Of a stretch of 64,000 nt of DNA, positions 47,393-58,384 are shown piece by piece. A program made the translations under genes and the position numbers. Every line of letters begins with the position of its first letter. Position 1 is the stretch's first letter. Source of the stretch: Linyphia triangularis (Eukaryota > Arthropoda > Arachnida > Araneae > Linyphiidae); NCBI GenBank assembly GCA_963978545.1, contig OZ021733.1, positions 71,827,589 to 71,891,588 of the forward strand, read 5' to 3'. A model generated the notes under the pieces. The model was not told the DNA's origin, did no database searches, and worked only from the letters and a program-made list of their open reading frames with translations.

Positions 47393-48737
47393 GGCCAAAG
47401 AAAAAAAATGATTTGTTTCATGTAACCCTACCTACCCTAAAATTACAATACAAAAATTTAGACCATGAAGCTTTTTTTATACTTTTAAAAAAATTTAATT
47501 TTATATAAAATATATGTTAAAGCAATTATTTGATTTTCATGTAATGAGCAGTTAAAAAAAACTATAAATACTCACTAAAATACCCAATTTCAGTAAATAA
47601 CTGGGTTATATACCCAGGATATTGACCAATAAAAATAAATATACCCAAGTATTTTACATCCCTGATCAATTTTAAATCTTGCATATTAATACCTACCCAC
47701 CCTTATATTTTTAACACGCTTTTATTAGCTTCAGACGTATGTTAGTATGTAACGGAATCTTTGAACATGATTTTGACCCCCTTCAAAACGTCGGATTAAC
47801 TCGAAATTTGATATACTTATTAAGGACCGATGACAATACAATAATTCAATAAGTTTGTCGCTTTATCACAAAGATTAGCTCGTGTTGCCTTTGCCCCGTT
47901 AAATTCCAACCAACCAACCTTCTCCGGAATCGAACCCTGGTGTGTCGTTACAATCCCAGCAATCACAGAACCTATCATCGACAATTGATAAGGCAGACAT
48001 TTGAAAGATTTGTCGTGGGAATGACGATTATACAAAGCGTGTTTTTTTTATTATCCTTACCAGGATCTTCAGGATTAGTGATTTTTCATATTCAGAGACA
48101 AGGTAGTGTTTTGTGCCTAGTAATACGGTGTGCACTAAGGCATACACATGACTTAAATTTGAGACAAGCATGTGACTATTGGCAAGAACAACTGGAGAGT
48201 TTTGTATACTTAACTAAAAAAATTAACTAAAAAAAATTTATAGTTTACAGAAAAAATAATTAATAGTTTAAAAAACTAAAAAACATGCTTTAATAAAAAA
48301 CCAAACTAAAAAGTAGAAAATAATTAATAGTTTAAAAAACTAAAAAACACGCTTTAATAGAAAAGTGAACTAAAAAGTAGAAAATAATTTTAAATAAGTT
48401 TGAAATAAGAATAGAGTGATTAACAAGAAATATTTATTTTATCGTAAAAAAGCTTGGGGTGCTTTTTAAGATATTTTCATAATGGCTCTACTTTTACCAA
48501 TATATATACAACAATTGACATCAAGCACCCCACGCTTTTTTACGATAAAATAAATATTTCTTGTTAATCACTCTATTCTTATTTCAAACTTATTTATAAT
48601 TATTTTCTACTTTTTAGTTCACTTTTCTATTAAAGCGTGTTTTTTAGTTTTTTAAACTATTAATTTCTGATTAAATTTCCTATCTACCCTGATATTTTCC
48701 CTATGTTACAGGAAACAAACCTTTATTTTTTTTGGCC
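47393..48737. mobile_element. MITE family E, copy 1 (1.35 kb)
   Basis: Inverted ends GGCCAAAGAAAAAAAATGAT (left) and, as reverse complement, GGCCAAAAAAAATAAAGGTT (right), followed inward by GTAACCCTACCTACCCT-like and AGGGTAGATAGG blocks. The target duplication is the 3-bp TTA (47390-47392 and 48738-48740), which fits a PIF/Harbinger-type element. It contains the 143-bp foldback at 48322-48665. The frames at 47820-48035 (minus) and 47940-48230 (plus) are unrecognised. Confidence 0.72.
48322..48665. repeat. 143-bp foldback (long hairpin)
   Basis: The left arm 48322-48464 and right arm 48523-48665 are reverse complements with only one or two differences; the loop is 58 bases. The arms run from AATTAATAGTTTAAAAAAC to GGGGTGCTT. 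About 64 bases before the left arm, part of it is repeated directly (from about 48255). A transcript would fold into one long perfect-looking stem. Confidence 0.92.
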
Positions 48738-48949
48738 TTATGGCCACTTTTTCCCATTTATGGTCACCTGTATTTTCCAGTTATGGTCAGTAGGCTTGGG
48801 CGATATATCGATACATCGTCCAAAACCGGTGTGAAATCAACACCTTCAAACCGGTGTCACTATTTTTGCATAACCGATACATCACCATCTTTTTTGACGA
48901 GAGCGCGATCCTTGCCTAGCACTTCAAGGTCGAAGAACCATGATGCCAC

Positions 48950-50328
48950 AGGTGCGTTTCGTTGGCCCCGCCCACAAACACACTAATTTTTAATATATCC
49001 CAAAATTTAGTGCTCAATTAGTGCTTTCAGAATCCACCATTAAAAAAATTAGTGCGTCAATATTTACCGAGAAATATAAAAAAATGCGTGGGCGGGGCCA
49101 GGGAAACGGAATTGATTAGTGAATTATTATTACAAAATGGTCAATTGTGGCCAAAATATTGACGCACTAATTCTGGCGGTTAGGGATTCTGAAAGCACTT
49201 ATTGAGCACTAAATGTTTGCATATGTGAGACAATTAGTGCGTCTGTGGGCAGGGCCAACGAAACGCAAGTGATTAGTGAATAATTATTACAAAATGGACA
49301 ATTTTGGCCAAAATATTGACACACTAATTCTGGCAGTTGGATTCTGAAAGCACTAATTGAGCACTAAAATTTGGCACCGAGCACTACAATTAGTGCATGA
49401 TAATTTACATCAGTTTAAGGCTCGCGTACATTCGGCAATAAGCTAAAATTGGCAATTTTGGCCAAAATATTGACGCACTAATTTTGGCAGTTAGGTATTC
49501 TGAAAAAACTAATTATGCCCAACATTTTAACATATAATGATTGATGATTGCTTTTGTAGGCGGTGCCAACGAAACGCAAGTGACAAGTGAATAATTATTA
49601 CAAAATGGTCAATTTTGGCCAAAATATTGACTCACTAATTCTGGCAGTTGGGGATTCTGAAAGCACTCATTGATCACTAAAAGTTGACACCAGTCATACA
49701 ATTAGTGCATGATAATTTACATCGGTTTAAGGCTCGCCTACATTCGGCAATAAGCTAAAATTGGCAATTTTGGCCAAAATATTGACACACTAATTTTGGC
49801 AGTTGGGTATTCTGAAAGCACTAATTATGCCCAACATTTTAACATATAATGATTGCTTTTGTGGGCGAGCCAACGAAATGGAAGTGATAAGTGAATAATT
49901 ATTACAAAATGGTCAATTTTGGCCAAAATATTGACGCACTAATTCTGGCAGTTGGGGATTTTGAAAGCACTAATTATGCCCGACATTTTAACATATAATG
50001 AATTATGATTGCTTTTGTAGGCGGGGCCAGCAGTTTGCGCACCTACCCTCAATTAACCTTGAATTTTATGAAAAGTAATGACGCTAATATTTTGGATGGT
50101 GGATTCTGAAATCACTAATTGCGCACTAAATTTTTTTATATATTAAAAAATTAGTGCGTTTGTACGCGGGGCTAGCGTTGGCCCCGCCCACGCATTTCTT
50201 TATATATCGGTAAATATTGATGCACTAATTTTTTTAATGGTGGATTCTGAAAACACTAATTTAGCACTAAATTTTGGTATATATTAAAAAATTAGTGCGT
50301 TTGTGGGCGGGGCCAACGAAACGCACCT
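48950..50328. mobile_element. hAT-like MITE nested in hAT copy 2
   Basis: Inverted ends CAGGTGCGTTTCGTTGGCCC (left) and GGGCCAACGAAACGCACCT (right). The duplication TGATGCCA at 48942-48949 and TGAAGCCA at 50329-50336 is 8 bases with one mismatch, and the empty site is visible in hAT copy 1. The interior consists of repeated versions of its own ends (GGCGGGGCCAACGAAACG, TTAGTGCGT, TTGACGCACTAATTCTGGCAG). No coding capacity. Confidence 0.87.
49100..50030 (+). repeat. Internal tandem expansion of the nested MITE
   Basis: The block GAAACG(C/G)AA(G/T)TGA followed by TTAGTGAATAATTATTACAAAATGG occurs at about 49103, 49259, 49570 and 49874. Each is followed by TTTTGGCCAAAATATTGAC and ACTAATTCTGGCAGTTGG. 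Two long units of about 305-311 bp also share ACATCGGTTTAAGGCTCGC and CATTCGGCAATAAGCTAAAA. The element has grown by duplicating subterminal DNA. Confidence 0.8.
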
Positions 50329-51727
50329 TGAAGCCATAATTGACGCGCGGGTTTTCCAAGATACTAAGAAACGTATTGAAACCGTCGACACCGCGCCATT
50401 TGAAACACGATACTTCAACACATCGGAGTAATCCATCCTGCATATGCGCGGTGTCTCCAAGACTATAGAAACGTACTGTAACAGCTAACACCGCGCCGTT
50501 TGTGACGAATTCCATTTGCTTTTGCTGGGCGGTACTTCATCCGCATCGTGGTAATCGTATCCACCTTCGGTATGTGCGATGTTTACAAGATTGTATAGAA
50601 ACAAAGCGCCACATACGGCATCGCGCACTTAATCTCTCATACATGTTGCATTCGCTTTTGCATCCCCTGCTTTTTGAAATTTCAAATAAAGTTGGAAAAA
50701 AGTGCACATTTCAAGGGAAAAAAAGCACGTATGACATTTTGAAATTATAATTCAGTTTTACAATGTGTTTTTTTAGGTCTCGCGTTTATTTCCTACTTCG
50801 TTTTTACAGCTGAGTATTGAAATTTCGAGGTGGTTTTCAGGCGCCAGTAGTCTAGTAATATTGGAGATTCGATGAAAGAAGTATTCCTTTTATTGCTTGA
50901 ACATTTTTTTATTGTTCTCTCAACTCTTGAAAAACGTTTTGATTTTTATTTAATTTGTCATCAGATGTAAGACCTTGATATTCCATACATGTGATTCTTC
51001 CGCGAATTACCGGAAATCCGCGAATTTTTTTACGTGAATTAGCGGAAATCCGCGAATTCATCATCGGCTGAAAATCCCGTTATCCGCTAAAATTTTGGAA
51101 TTAGATTAGATAAGTTTTAAAAAATATTCAGAAATCGTTTTGAAAAGTCAGCCTTTTCCTTCATTCCCTAAAATGTTTTATTTATTTCAACTGACGTGTC
51201 AAGGCCATTCGATCGACTTTCTTTTTTCATAAAAAGAATGCCCAGTGCGCTCGTTTCCCACTGTCCTTTTCCACTGTAGTTCATGACTTGTTTTAGTCTG
51301 AACTAACTTGGTTAAAGAATAGTTAAACCGGTTTTCGATGCTGTTGCCTTTGTCACGTGGTCTTCATACATGTGATTCATCCGCGAATTTGTGGAAATCC
51401 GCGAATTGCATCAAAGTTATCCATCATCCACTGAAAAACTTGTGTCAATTCTGAAAATAGATGTATTCAATTTTTTTTCGGAAATCGCATTGAAAAGTCT
51501 GCTTTTGTCCTTCATTCCCTTAAAATGTTTCTAATAAAAATCCTATTCAAATTCAAAGTCTCAAACTAAATTAAAAAATGTATAAAATTTGGCAATTTAT
51601 CGCCGTGTTTTTTTTTTTTTTTTTTTTTGCGAGAAAGGTATTCTCACCAATTTGATTTTTTAAAAATTCCAGTGGATTGAATCTTGAATGCCAGATAATC
51701 GGACTTTTTCTGTATTTAACTATTATT

Positions 51728-53658
51728 ACAGGGTGTCCAGTAGTTGGAAAATATACTTGAATTTTTTGCATCTCGGGAAAATCGTGGATTATGCTTGAAA
51801 TTCGTATTAATGTTGGAATTTCCGGTTGAATTCAGAAATTTTCACTCCTCTTCAGTATCGGAAAAAGTCTTCTTATATCGGCGTTTTTCCACAATTTTCC
51901 CATTGATCTCGCGGATCGAAAGTAGTTTCTCCTTCCCTCAGAAATGTTCTCTTTAAACATGGTTCTATTCGAAGATTTTTGACCGAAATTTCGAAAATGC
52001 GGGAGATCGATGGAATTTCCTGACAAACACGAAATCTGCACACGTTTAAACTCCGCCAAACCACCGATGGAATGAATACTTTTCCTCAGAATTTTTCTTT
52101 AATATCATAGCTTCTATGTGCATTATTTACGTTGATATGCGATGGACATTTTGCTGAATGTTACGGTGATGAAATGGCCGTTTTCCCGTGATTATGGCGG
52201 ACGCTATCGCTGAGAATTACGTTGTTGCATGATGATAAATTTTGTCTGTAATTCGGATTTCCGCTCTTTTCTTATTAAAATTTCGATTATTCTTGAGATC
52301 GATACAAATCTACATTACAATCTTATTGAGCTTGCTAGCAAATCTGACAGCCATGGATGTTATGTGCGTTCAGACTTCCTCAAACCTCCGATGTAATGGC
52401 CAATTTTTCTACAGATTACCAATCCCTATCGCCATTATTTACGTTGGTGTATGGTACTTAGTTTCGCTGAGCGTTGCGCTGACTTAAGGTCTGTATTTAC
52501 AATAAATATCGTCAATATCGGGCAATATCGTCGAAATTTACGTTGTTGTGGTGTTAATTTTTTCCGATTGTTGCGTTAATGTAATTACTCGGATTTTCGC
52601 CGATGCGGTGGCCGCTATCGCCGATATTTACTTTGGAGTAATGGTAATTTTCGACTAAGCCGTTTTAATAGTAGATTTTGCGAAATTTGCTGCCCTCTTT
52701 AGGTGTCATTCGCCTAGGTTTCCGGTGATGTGATAGCCGCTATGCCCGTGATTAGTGTTTGTGTGAAAATCAGTTTTGCCTTTTGATTTGAATATATACA
52801 GAATTACTAAGATTTTAATTTAATTTTGGGCAAAAAATTCGACCCAATTGTCCAATTTTACTGTATATTCTTATTTATAATTGCAATTTTAACTGCTATA
52901 ATATATAAAATAATGTATTTTATCATATAAAAAAAAATAAAAAAAATATATTTTTATCTAGAGCCATTAATAATAGTCAAAAAGTTAAAGCATTTTTTTA
53001 TATAATTGTTTAAAATTGGCTTTTTCAACGGTGGAAATTTGAAATTTTTTGCTTGGGTACTGTATTATGGTCTTGTAAGAATCTCCCTCCCTTAGTACTT
53101 ATCAACAGAAATGTTAGTGACAAGCAATTGTTTTCAAAGAAAAAGCTAGTGCCAAAGTTAACTGAAAGAAAGAACTGCAAAAGGTGCCAAATTACAGAGA
53201 AATGTTTGCCTGAAAAAAAAGTCCTAAGTCTCAAACTATCCTACCACATTCGAATCTTACACTCAAAATGAAGCTGTTTGTTCCAATGCGGCTGATGCTT
53301 AGCACAAACTATTAAAGTGTACACCTAGTAACATTACCTGTGTTTTTTGTCTGCTTGGATTTAGACCTTCATATTTATGACTTGGTAAACTATCTTGTAT
53401 CTTTTTTTTTTCTCAGTCTCAAGTTTGAGCCTTTAAAAAATCCTCTCTTCCTATTTTCAATATAACAACCCAATTCTTTTCTGATAAGCCATTTCTTATT
53501 TTCATACAATTTTTCTAATTTCTAAAATTAGTTCAGCACACTACTAAGTGGGGTATACTTTTATACTGGAAAATATATGGATAATTGGTCGCAAGAGGGG
53601 TCCTTGAACGTTTTTTGATGATGCTTGAATTTTTATTAGAAATTTTGCTGGACACCCT
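51728..53658. mobile_element. DNA transposon inserted in family C copy 1
   Basis: Inverted ends ACAGGGTGTCCAG (left) and CTGGACACCCT (right). CTATTAT is repeated on both sides (51720-51726 and 53659-53665), and the undisrupted sequence is seen in family C copy 2 at about 62485. The interior is unusual, with GC-richer degenerate repeats at about 52100-52700. The frames inside (for example 51744-51956, 51832-52059, 52242-52487) match nothing known. Confidence 0.75.
52115..52720 (+). repeat. Degenerate repeat with ATTTACGTTG core
   Basis: ATTTACGTTG or a near match lies at about 52126, 52215, 52435, 52537 and 52625. Each is followed by TGxxG(T/C)G-like sequence and then GGCC(G/A)..TTTTC or CGCTATCGC. 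Spacings are near multiples of 90-110 bases, suggesting a decayed tandem array whose unit also contains GTGATGNNATGGCCG. It is markedly richer in CpG than its surroundings. Confidence 0.5.
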
Positions 53659-54839
53659 CTATTATAATTTCTGAATGTGTACAAAAACATTTAAGTCAAG
53701 TTAAATTTTTCAGTTATGATTAATACATGAACACAGTTGTCTTTATTTAATTATTGTGTGCGTGTCAATCACAATGAGACGTGGTTGTTGTAGAGTTAAT
53801 AATTGAAATCAATCTTATATCCAAAATTTAACTAAAATTTGTATTGAATTTTGTGCGCTAATATATGTTTTTGTGTATTATGCTGTAAAATGACGAAAAA
53901 TATTTCAGCTAATTTTTTGCTTGACTAATCACATGTATGTATTCTATTTTTGGAATTCAATTGAGTATTTCCTAGACTTTTTGTGTTTCATTTTTTCTCT
54001 AACTTGGAAGAAATAAAATATAAAATTTTTGTATCTTTAAATCTTTTACATTAACTTTGGGATTTTTTTTATCCAACATTTTTACCCTTTGAGAGCTTTG
54101 CTTTATTTATTAACTCAAGGGGATTGCAGTATTCTAGCGCAGTAATTTATGTGTAATTCTTAACCAGTTAAGATAATCAGGTTATTTATTTCTATGATGG
54201 TTTGTTATATCTGCCAAAGTCAATATGAACTAGCGCATAGACTGATCACGGTTGTTGCTCTAGTTTGATTGCTTAAATACTTATAAACGATTTTTTTCCC
54301 ATTTACGTTGAAGGATTTTCTCTTCTGACTCGTAAGTAAATAAATGTTTTATAATTTTTGTCAGTTTGTACAATTTTTATAAAGTTTATTTCCATAAGAT
54401 TAATTACTCAATCCAACTTGCTTCTTAAAAATGCGGAAATGCAGATTTTTTTGACACAAAAGAAAGATTATTAGAATTTTAAATGTTATGCATTCATTTT
54501 ATTTTCATTGTTTAATAGTTATATTGTACTAGTAAGTAATACAATATTCATTATAAAGCATGTTTTTGATTTAATAATTAAGAATATCCAATAACTAAAG
54601 TAACATGTGTACTGCCATGAAGTGCACTTGTCTCCCCCCCCCCCATCTCCTTTCCTGGATAATAACAAATTAGCTAAGTAAGCATAACTTTCGGCTATAT
54701 AGCGTGTTATGAAAACGTTGTTTTATAGTATTTTGTAAAAAAATATAGTTCTCATCGCGATGTATCGTGACATCATGATGTTTGCTTCCCGATACATCGC
54801 GATGCAGAAATGTTAACATCGCCCAGGCCTAATGGTCAG

Positions 54840-55685
54840 TTCAAAAAATTTATTAAAAATGTACTTGTGAAATGTTCAGGAAGAGTATTTCATTATAGTG
54901 CATAATTTTAATGGGAAGCAAATACAAATTTAAACATATAATATTAGCTTTCTTTGTCCATTTTTGTCTTGAAATAAACTATGTAGGTTGCCACATGTTG
55001 CATAAAAGTATGGTCCAACTCGCTCTTAGCTCTGGTAGTGCCATTTTAGTTCAAGCGTCAAGTCGACGTTTGAGTTACCGCTGACTGGTAAGCACTGATT
55101 TTTATAAGTGCCTACGAAGCTAATCACTGAACATGATGAAGTATTAGCCATCATTACAGTCCCTACCTTCTGACAATGAGCCTTAGGATGCGGTTCTTTC
55201 TGTCCCAGTGAGTTGTATTTTTCCTATAGTTAACCCCCTGCTTGATGCTAACTGTGCAATATCAATAAAATTTCATGTGCAATCTTCTAAAATCACCTTG
55301 TGTCGTTCTTTAATTACCAGGGTGTATTACACATCAAAAACTTCACAAGTAGGGACAGAAATCATTAAAAGTACTTTCTGAAATAAATGTATTATTTATT
55401 TCTATGAATTGTTTTACGTTATTGAAGGGATTTAAAAAAAAAAACACCTCTGTTTTGGAGCCTTGATGATGGCCACCAACACGTTTATCTACGATTTTAG
55501 GTATATTTTTTTTGTGTGTAACAAATATTTTTATGCTGTTTACATTCCCAAGTGCATACATATTTGTTTTGAATAAATAGCATTTGCCATCCACCTTGCA
55601 TGGCTACATGTGGTTTTATTTTTACCCTTTAAATATGATGCAGAATCCAGAGAGTTCCCAATAATCTTTTTAGAATAGTTTGTAT
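54840..55685. other. Intergenic, no gene recognised
   Basis: AT-rich DNA with a slightly GC-richer part at 55010-55210. A minus frame at 55343-55594 matches nothing. Confidence 0.4.
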
Positions 55686-55689
55686 TAGT

Positions 55690-56245
55690 TCTTTCTAACA
55701 ATATAAACCCATAAAAACAAAGTTTTTAATATAAATTCTTTCTATGCATTGTCAATTTTTATATTCATTAACATAGCACCGTTTCAGGTGTCAGCATGTG
55801 CTTGGTGTTTGCATTTGAATATTAAAATTATATGTATCAGCAAAATATGCGGCAAACTACGTTTCGAAATTTATTTATTAAAAATAATTGTGAATTTATT
55901 CACTCACAGACAAATATCTTTGATTTATTTTGATTAAAACCATTTTATTACTTATTTATTAAAACAGTTTTAGCAACAGGAAAGAGCTTCTTCAATGATC
56001 GGTTAAATGCTTTTTCAGTGCAATTGATGACAGCAAGTTGGTTTATTTGTATTCTGTAAAAGGTACCTTTTAGTGACAGTGGCAGCCCCAAAATTTGATT
56101 GAATGCATTGTCATCAACAATGAATCTATCTGCCAAGTTTGAACCCGATTGGATGACAGCAAGGGGGTTAATTAGGCCTTTTCAGATTTGCCCGCCATCG
56201 ACAAACATACACATAAAATCGAAGTTAATATAAAGGATTTAAAAA
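55690..56245 (+). repeat. Dispersed repeat family B, copy 4
   Basis: Full-length copy: CCATAAAAACAAAGTTTTTA at the start, then GCATGTGCTTGGTGTTTGC, ATCAGCAAAATATG, CAACAGGAAAGAGCTTC, GTAAAAGGTACCTTTTAGTG, GAATCTATCTGCCAAGTTTG and GATTGGATGACAGCAAG, with the end AAATCGAAGTTAATATAAAGG. Orientation as in all other copies. Confidence 0.75.
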
Positions 56246-57580
56246 AAAAGAAACCTTTTCTTCATTACAGTATTTGACAATATCAACAAATAGCCAAGTG
56301 CTGCTCAAATATCAAATTTAACAGCATAAAAATAATGCAATAACTTTTTATGCACAATTTATTCTTAAATTTTATCAAAAAAATGCATTTTTGATTGCAT
56401 TGTCACATAATTATAAAGGTTCTGCTATACTCCTCTGCATAGTGTGACATCAACGTTACCTAGTTATGTAATGAAACAATAGTCTGAGAGGCGACTGCAA
56501 TTTTTGGACCCCATCGAACATCATTCTGAATTTTTTGTAGAAATTAGAGAAAAGTGAGTAGATTACCAATCCACTGGTCTGCCGTGGCAAAGATGGCCAA
56601 AACTGATCAAAAACCGACTTGGAATGAGTTGAACTATAATCCAATTGCCAAATATGTCAGAACTTGCCAAAAAGAGAACACATTTTTTCGTCTGGCATCC
56701 CACTGCATTTTGATTTTCAATGAGAAAAAGCTCAAACGATTTCTGATCTCTGGCTTGGAAAACTTGCATCTTTTAAAACTAAGCCAAATTGGCGACATCA
56801 GTGACTTAATGTTTATTGCCAATTTGGCTCATTTGTGAAAGATGCAAGTAAGCCATAGCCACACATCCGAATCGTCTGCAACCTTCTTAATTGAAAATTA
56901 AAGAGTGAGGGTTACCAAATAAAAAGAAAATGCTCATTATTTGGCAAGTTATGCACATTTGGCAATTGGATTTAGTTAAAATGTCTTGTCTGTGTGTACA
57001 TGGTCAGCATAACTCCCAAACAAATTAACCTACGATGTTCGACTTTTGTATGCAGGTTAGTGGTGGCCATGGGACTTCTTAAGGTTTTTGTCATAATCTC
57101 TCATGCGCTTATGGTTGAAATCGTGGAAAAATCATGTTTTTCAGCAATTGTTGAAAAAGGCTCTAACGATTTGGTTAAAATCTGTACTAATGCCTCTTAA
57201 CCCCTTAACGACATTTGACGTGAAATCTTGTCATTCAAAGTTTTTTTTCTCTTTGCTAATAAATTGAGATTGTGTTCCACTTAGTGTACGCCCTCTGTGA
57301 CACCAACTCACATGTGATGATTTAGTAACGAAATGACCGCATTTTCTTTCCAGCTAAATGTTCCAACTGAATAGCATTTGGTCTCTGATGCAGTGGTATT
57401 AGAAAAACAAAATATTTTGCGCATTCATGTGACCTTATAATTCTCCTCTCTTGTGTTGTAAAACAAGATTGGTAAAATCTGTTGAATAAATGGTAATTTG
57501 CTGTTTGTTATTTGGTAATGAACTTTATCAATTAAATAAATTTTTCCGACACTACTTCTTCAGCCGCTCGCCTACCATAT
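56246..57580. other. Intergenic, one unrecognised frame
   Basis: The plus-strand frame 56554-56838 (94 codons) is the longest here. Its translation has no recognisable domain, and opposite-strand frames overlap it. Palindromic AGCCAAATTGGC and GCCAATTTGGCT blocks lie at about 56782 and 56818. I do not call it a gene. Confidence 0.35.
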
Positions 57581-57584
57581 TTTA

Positions 57585-58087
57585 GGCTAAAGCCAGGGAA
57601 AAAAATGGTTTGTTTCTTGTAACCCAATCTACCCTAGAATTACAATACAAAAATTCCGACTCTAAAGTTTTTTTCTTAGACTTAAAAAGAAATTAATTAT
57701 AAAAAAATAACACATTCATTAAAACTATTAATTGATTACAATGTTTCAGCCATTGCGTGACTAACAGTTAAACCTTAAGAAAAATTATAAATACCCACTA
57801 AAGTGCTTGACTGGGTTTAAGCTGCCTGACGAAGAAACTCAGTCGGGTTGGTTGGTTGGTTGTTTTTAATATCTGGTTTGGGCTTCATAATATCTGGTTT
57901 TGGCTTCATAATATCTGGTTTTGGCTTCATAATATCTGGTTTTGGCTTCATAATATCTGGTTCTGGCTTCATAATATCTGGTTTTAGCTTATAATTTTTA
58001 TGATATATTTTTAGGATTTTTTCTACCTACCTACCCTAATATTTTTGCCCATGGTACAGGAAACAAACCTTTTTCATTTTTTTGACC
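57585..58087. mobile_element. MITE family E, copy 2, with minisatellite
   Basis: Ends related to copy 1: GGCTAAAGCCAGGGAAAAAAA, then TGTTTCTTGTAACCCAATCTAC at the left; and CTACCTACCTACCCTAATATT, then GGTACAGGAAACAAACCTTT to TTTTTTTGACC at the right. The flanks are TTA and TAA, consistent with a mutated 3-bp target. The 21-bp repeat at 57868-57993 makes up part of the interior. Confidence 0.7.
57868..57993 (+). repeat. 21-bp minisatellite, six copies
   Basis: ATCTGG starts at 57871, 57892, 57913, 57934, 57955 and 57976, exactly 21 bases apart. The unit is AATATCTGGTTTTGGCTTCAT, with a few single-base variants. The very low divergence implies recent expansion. Confidence 0.93.
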
Positions 58088-58384
58088 TAAGAATAGCAAC
58101 AACTTCAATTTAATTCAACACTGAATTAAAGGTGGGAGGGATAGAGAGTTCCTACTTGTATTTATGTCGCCCATCTTCTCTCACCTATAGTGTTTACCTA
58201 TAGTGTATAACCCTTTGAAATCCCTTTATAAGTGGGACTATGCTCTTCTGCAATACTTTTTTAGTGTTGACAGCCAAGTATGTTTAAATAACATACAAGT
58301 GAAAATGGTTAGTGTCATTACACAATACAATGCTGCTACAAGATGTAAACTTCCAGCCCATTGCAGCACATTCCTATCACTTTT

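Larger units (their letters stand above)
50984..53939. mobile_element. DNA transposon family C, copy 1, interrupted
   Basis: Inverted ends CATACATGTGATTCTTCCG (left) and TAATCACATGTATG (right). TATTC is present directly on both sides (50979-50983 and 53940-53944), and the empty site corresponds to hAT copy 1. A second start, CATACATGTGATTCATCCG, at 51365 shows that the left part is duplicated. A further element is inserted at 51728-53658. The related short copy at 62007-62767 lacks that insertion. Confidence 0.8.
48791..54831 (-). mobile_element. hAT family G, copy 2 (6.0 kb, with nested insertions)
   Basis: Inverted ends TAGGCTTGGGCGATATATCG (left) and, as reverse complement, TAGGCCTGGGCGATGTTAAC (right). 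A perfect 8-bp duplication ATGGTCAG lies at 48783-48790 and 54832-54839. Removing the nested elements at 48950-50328 and 50984-53939 leaves about 1.7 kb, close to the 1.79 kb of copy 1, and the remaining pieces match copy 1 in order in the opposite orientation. No transposase frame survives. Confidence 0.92.

Noticed and set aside
47940..48230. 96-codon plus-strand frame
   Set aside because: Lies inside MITE E1 and overlaps an opposite-strand frame; no domain.
56554..56838. 94-codon frame as a small gene
   Set aside because: No homology recognised; palindromic AT-rich sequence and opposite-strand frames explain it.
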